Positions 42,478-43,235 of a stretch of DNA of 43,235 nucleotides are shown here, in pieces. Origin of the DNA: an uncultured Clostridium sp. (GTDB lineage: Bacteria; Bacillota; Clostridia; Clostridiales; Clostridiaceae). Positions within the stretch are counted from its first letter, which is position 1. The number at the start of each line of letters is the position of its first letter. The stretch spans positions 1 to 43,235 of the forward strand of contig CALBDU010000027.1 in assembly GCA_937927335.1 (NCBI GenBank). The letters run 5' to 3'. Both the position numbers and the translations under genes were made by a program. Below the pieces are notes generated by a model. That model ran no database searches. It saw only the letters and a list, made by a program, of their open reading frames with translations, and was not told the origin of the DNA.

Positions 42478-43110
42478 TTAAACTAATTTATCAATGTTTC
42501 CTGATTGGATGTATTGAATATTCTCTTGGATTTTTTCGTAAGACCAATCCCACCACTTAATTTTCAGCAGTTTTAAAATCACATCATCCCTAAACCTTTT
42601 CTTAATAACCCTTGCAGGTATACCTCCAACAATGGTATAAGCAGGAACGTCCTTAGTAACTATTGCTCTTGTTCCAATAACTGCACCATCACCAATTTTC
42701 ACACCTGGCATAATTATAGCATCATACCCTATCCACACGTCATTTCCAATTACAATGTCCCCTTTATTATCCCAGGCATCTGTTATATGGCTGACATCTA
42801 AACTCCATTCCTCATAAAATATTGGAAATGTATAAGTTGATAATGATCTCATTTTGTGATTTCCACTGGTCATTAGAAACTTTGCTTTACATGCTATCGA
42901 ACAAAACTTACCAATTATCAATTTATCATTATTAACAGGATATTGGTATAGTACATTATTTTTTTCAAAGTCTCTTGGGTCATTGTAAAAGTCATTATAT
43001 ATTGTATAATCTCCAACTTTTATATTATCTCTTGTGATTACATTTTTAAGATATATTGTCTGGTAATCGTTACTTCTTGGATATACTTTATTTGCATCTG
43101 GAATAGTCAT
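42478..43110 (-). CDS. Vat/CatB-type hexapeptide acyltransferase
   Basis: Seen: 210 residues with a left-handed beta-helix repeat region (IVIGNDVWIGYDAIIMPGVKIGDGAVIGTRAIVTKDVPAYTIVGGIPARVIKKRF) and the catalytic His in TSGNHKM. This matches the xenobiotic acetyltransferase family (Vat, CatB), which acetylates streptogramin A or chloramphenicol; many chromosomal members have unknown substrates. GGAGAG before ATG. A possible 9-codon leader lies upstream. Confidence 0.85.
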   Translation of the reverse strand: MTIPDANKVYPRSNDYQTIYLKNVITRDNIKVGDYTIYNDFYNDPRDFEKNNVLYQYPVNNDKLIIGKFCSIACKAKFLMTSGNHKMRSLSTYTFPIFYEEWSLDVSHITDAWDNKGDIVIGNDVWIGYDAIIMPGVKIGDGAVIGTRAIVTKDVPAYTIVGGIPARVIKKRFRDDVILKLLKIKWWDWSYEKIQENIQYIQSGNIDKLV

Positions 43111-43147
43111 GTTTAACTCTCTCCTTCAAATTATACTAGCTTTCTGA

Positions 43148-43177
43148 CTATCCCATTATTACAATACATTTCTTCAT
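43148..43177 (-). CDS. Possible 9-codon leader peptide upstream of the acyltransferase
   Basis: Minus strand ATG with GAGGAG seven bases upstream, encoding MKKCIVIMG, then TAG, 37 bp before the acyltransferase ATG. Short leaders of this size control some cat and erm genes by translation attenuation. No stem sequestering the downstream ribosome site is evident, so it may be chance. Confidence 0.3.
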   Translation of the reverse strand: MKKCIVIMG

Positions 43178-43235
43178 AGAATCACTCCTCGTATAATGTA
43201 GTTAGAAACATTGATAACAAATCAGTCGGAATTTC

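Overview
The window looks like chromosomal DNA from a low-GC Gram-positive anaerobe, most likely Clostridium in the broad sense. The main grounds are a complete crotonyl-CoA/butyryl-CoA gene cluster (thl-crt-bcd-etfB-etfA-hbd), strong GGAGG-type ribosome binding sites, frequent TTG/GTG starts, several c-di-GMP enzymes and an AT-rich genic background. The species cannot be fixed from the sequence alone. No rRNA, tRNA or CRISPR array was seen.

Region 1 (1-5.9 kb) looks like an accessory or defence island. It has a dynamin-like GTPase, a coiled-coil partner just upstream of it, a divergently arranged HicB/HicA toxin-antitoxin pair with a very clear promoter/operator, and a large protein that joins a UBA/TS-N-like domain, a DUF697-like membrane segment and a single-HKD phospholipase-D domain. 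I rate this as the best candidate for an undescribed system.

Region 2 (5.9-16 kb) holds mixed housekeeping and signalling genes: a small DUF1413-like protein, a GNAT acetyltransferase, a cupin, a lipoprotein, a membrane PAS-GGDEF protein, a B3/B4-domain protein divergent from a MocR-type regulator with shared operator boxes, an M50 membrane protease, a cell-wall-repeat secreted protein and an OmpR-type two-component system.

Region 3 (16-25 kb) is a zone of gene decay and mobile DNA. A propeller-like lipoprotein gene is broken twice, once by a (TA)7 repeat and once by a 3,795-bp transposon. The transposon has a perfect 28-bp inverted repeat, a 9-bp target duplication, an RHH-like protein, a zinc-ribbon transposase and a zinc-ribbon/DUF4352-like passenger. 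Further on, a dead IS256-type element carries a nested dead IS3-type element with a 3-bp target duplication. Next to it lies the truncated end of a capsule/exopolysaccharide phosphoregulatory operon (cpsC-cpsB-cpsD').

Region 4 (26.5-40.4 kb) has two small membrane-protein genes, then the butyryl-CoA operon on the minus strand. The operon is preceded by a near-consensus sigma-54 promoter, two related inverted repeats that could be enhancer sites, and the gene of a PAS-AAA+-Fis sigma-54 activator. That activator is the last gene of a four-gene minus-strand run (transglutaminase-like lipoprotein, histidine phosphatase, diguanylate cyclase, activator), which suggests a physical link between c-di-GMP genes and control of butyrate formation. 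A CHASE4-HAMP-PAS-GGDEF-EAL protein is divergent from this run.

Region 5 (40.4-43.2 kb) has a small cupin, an uncharacterised 196-aa protein, a repeat-bearing AT-rich gap and a Vat/CatB-type acetyltransferase preceded by a possible 9-codon leader peptide.
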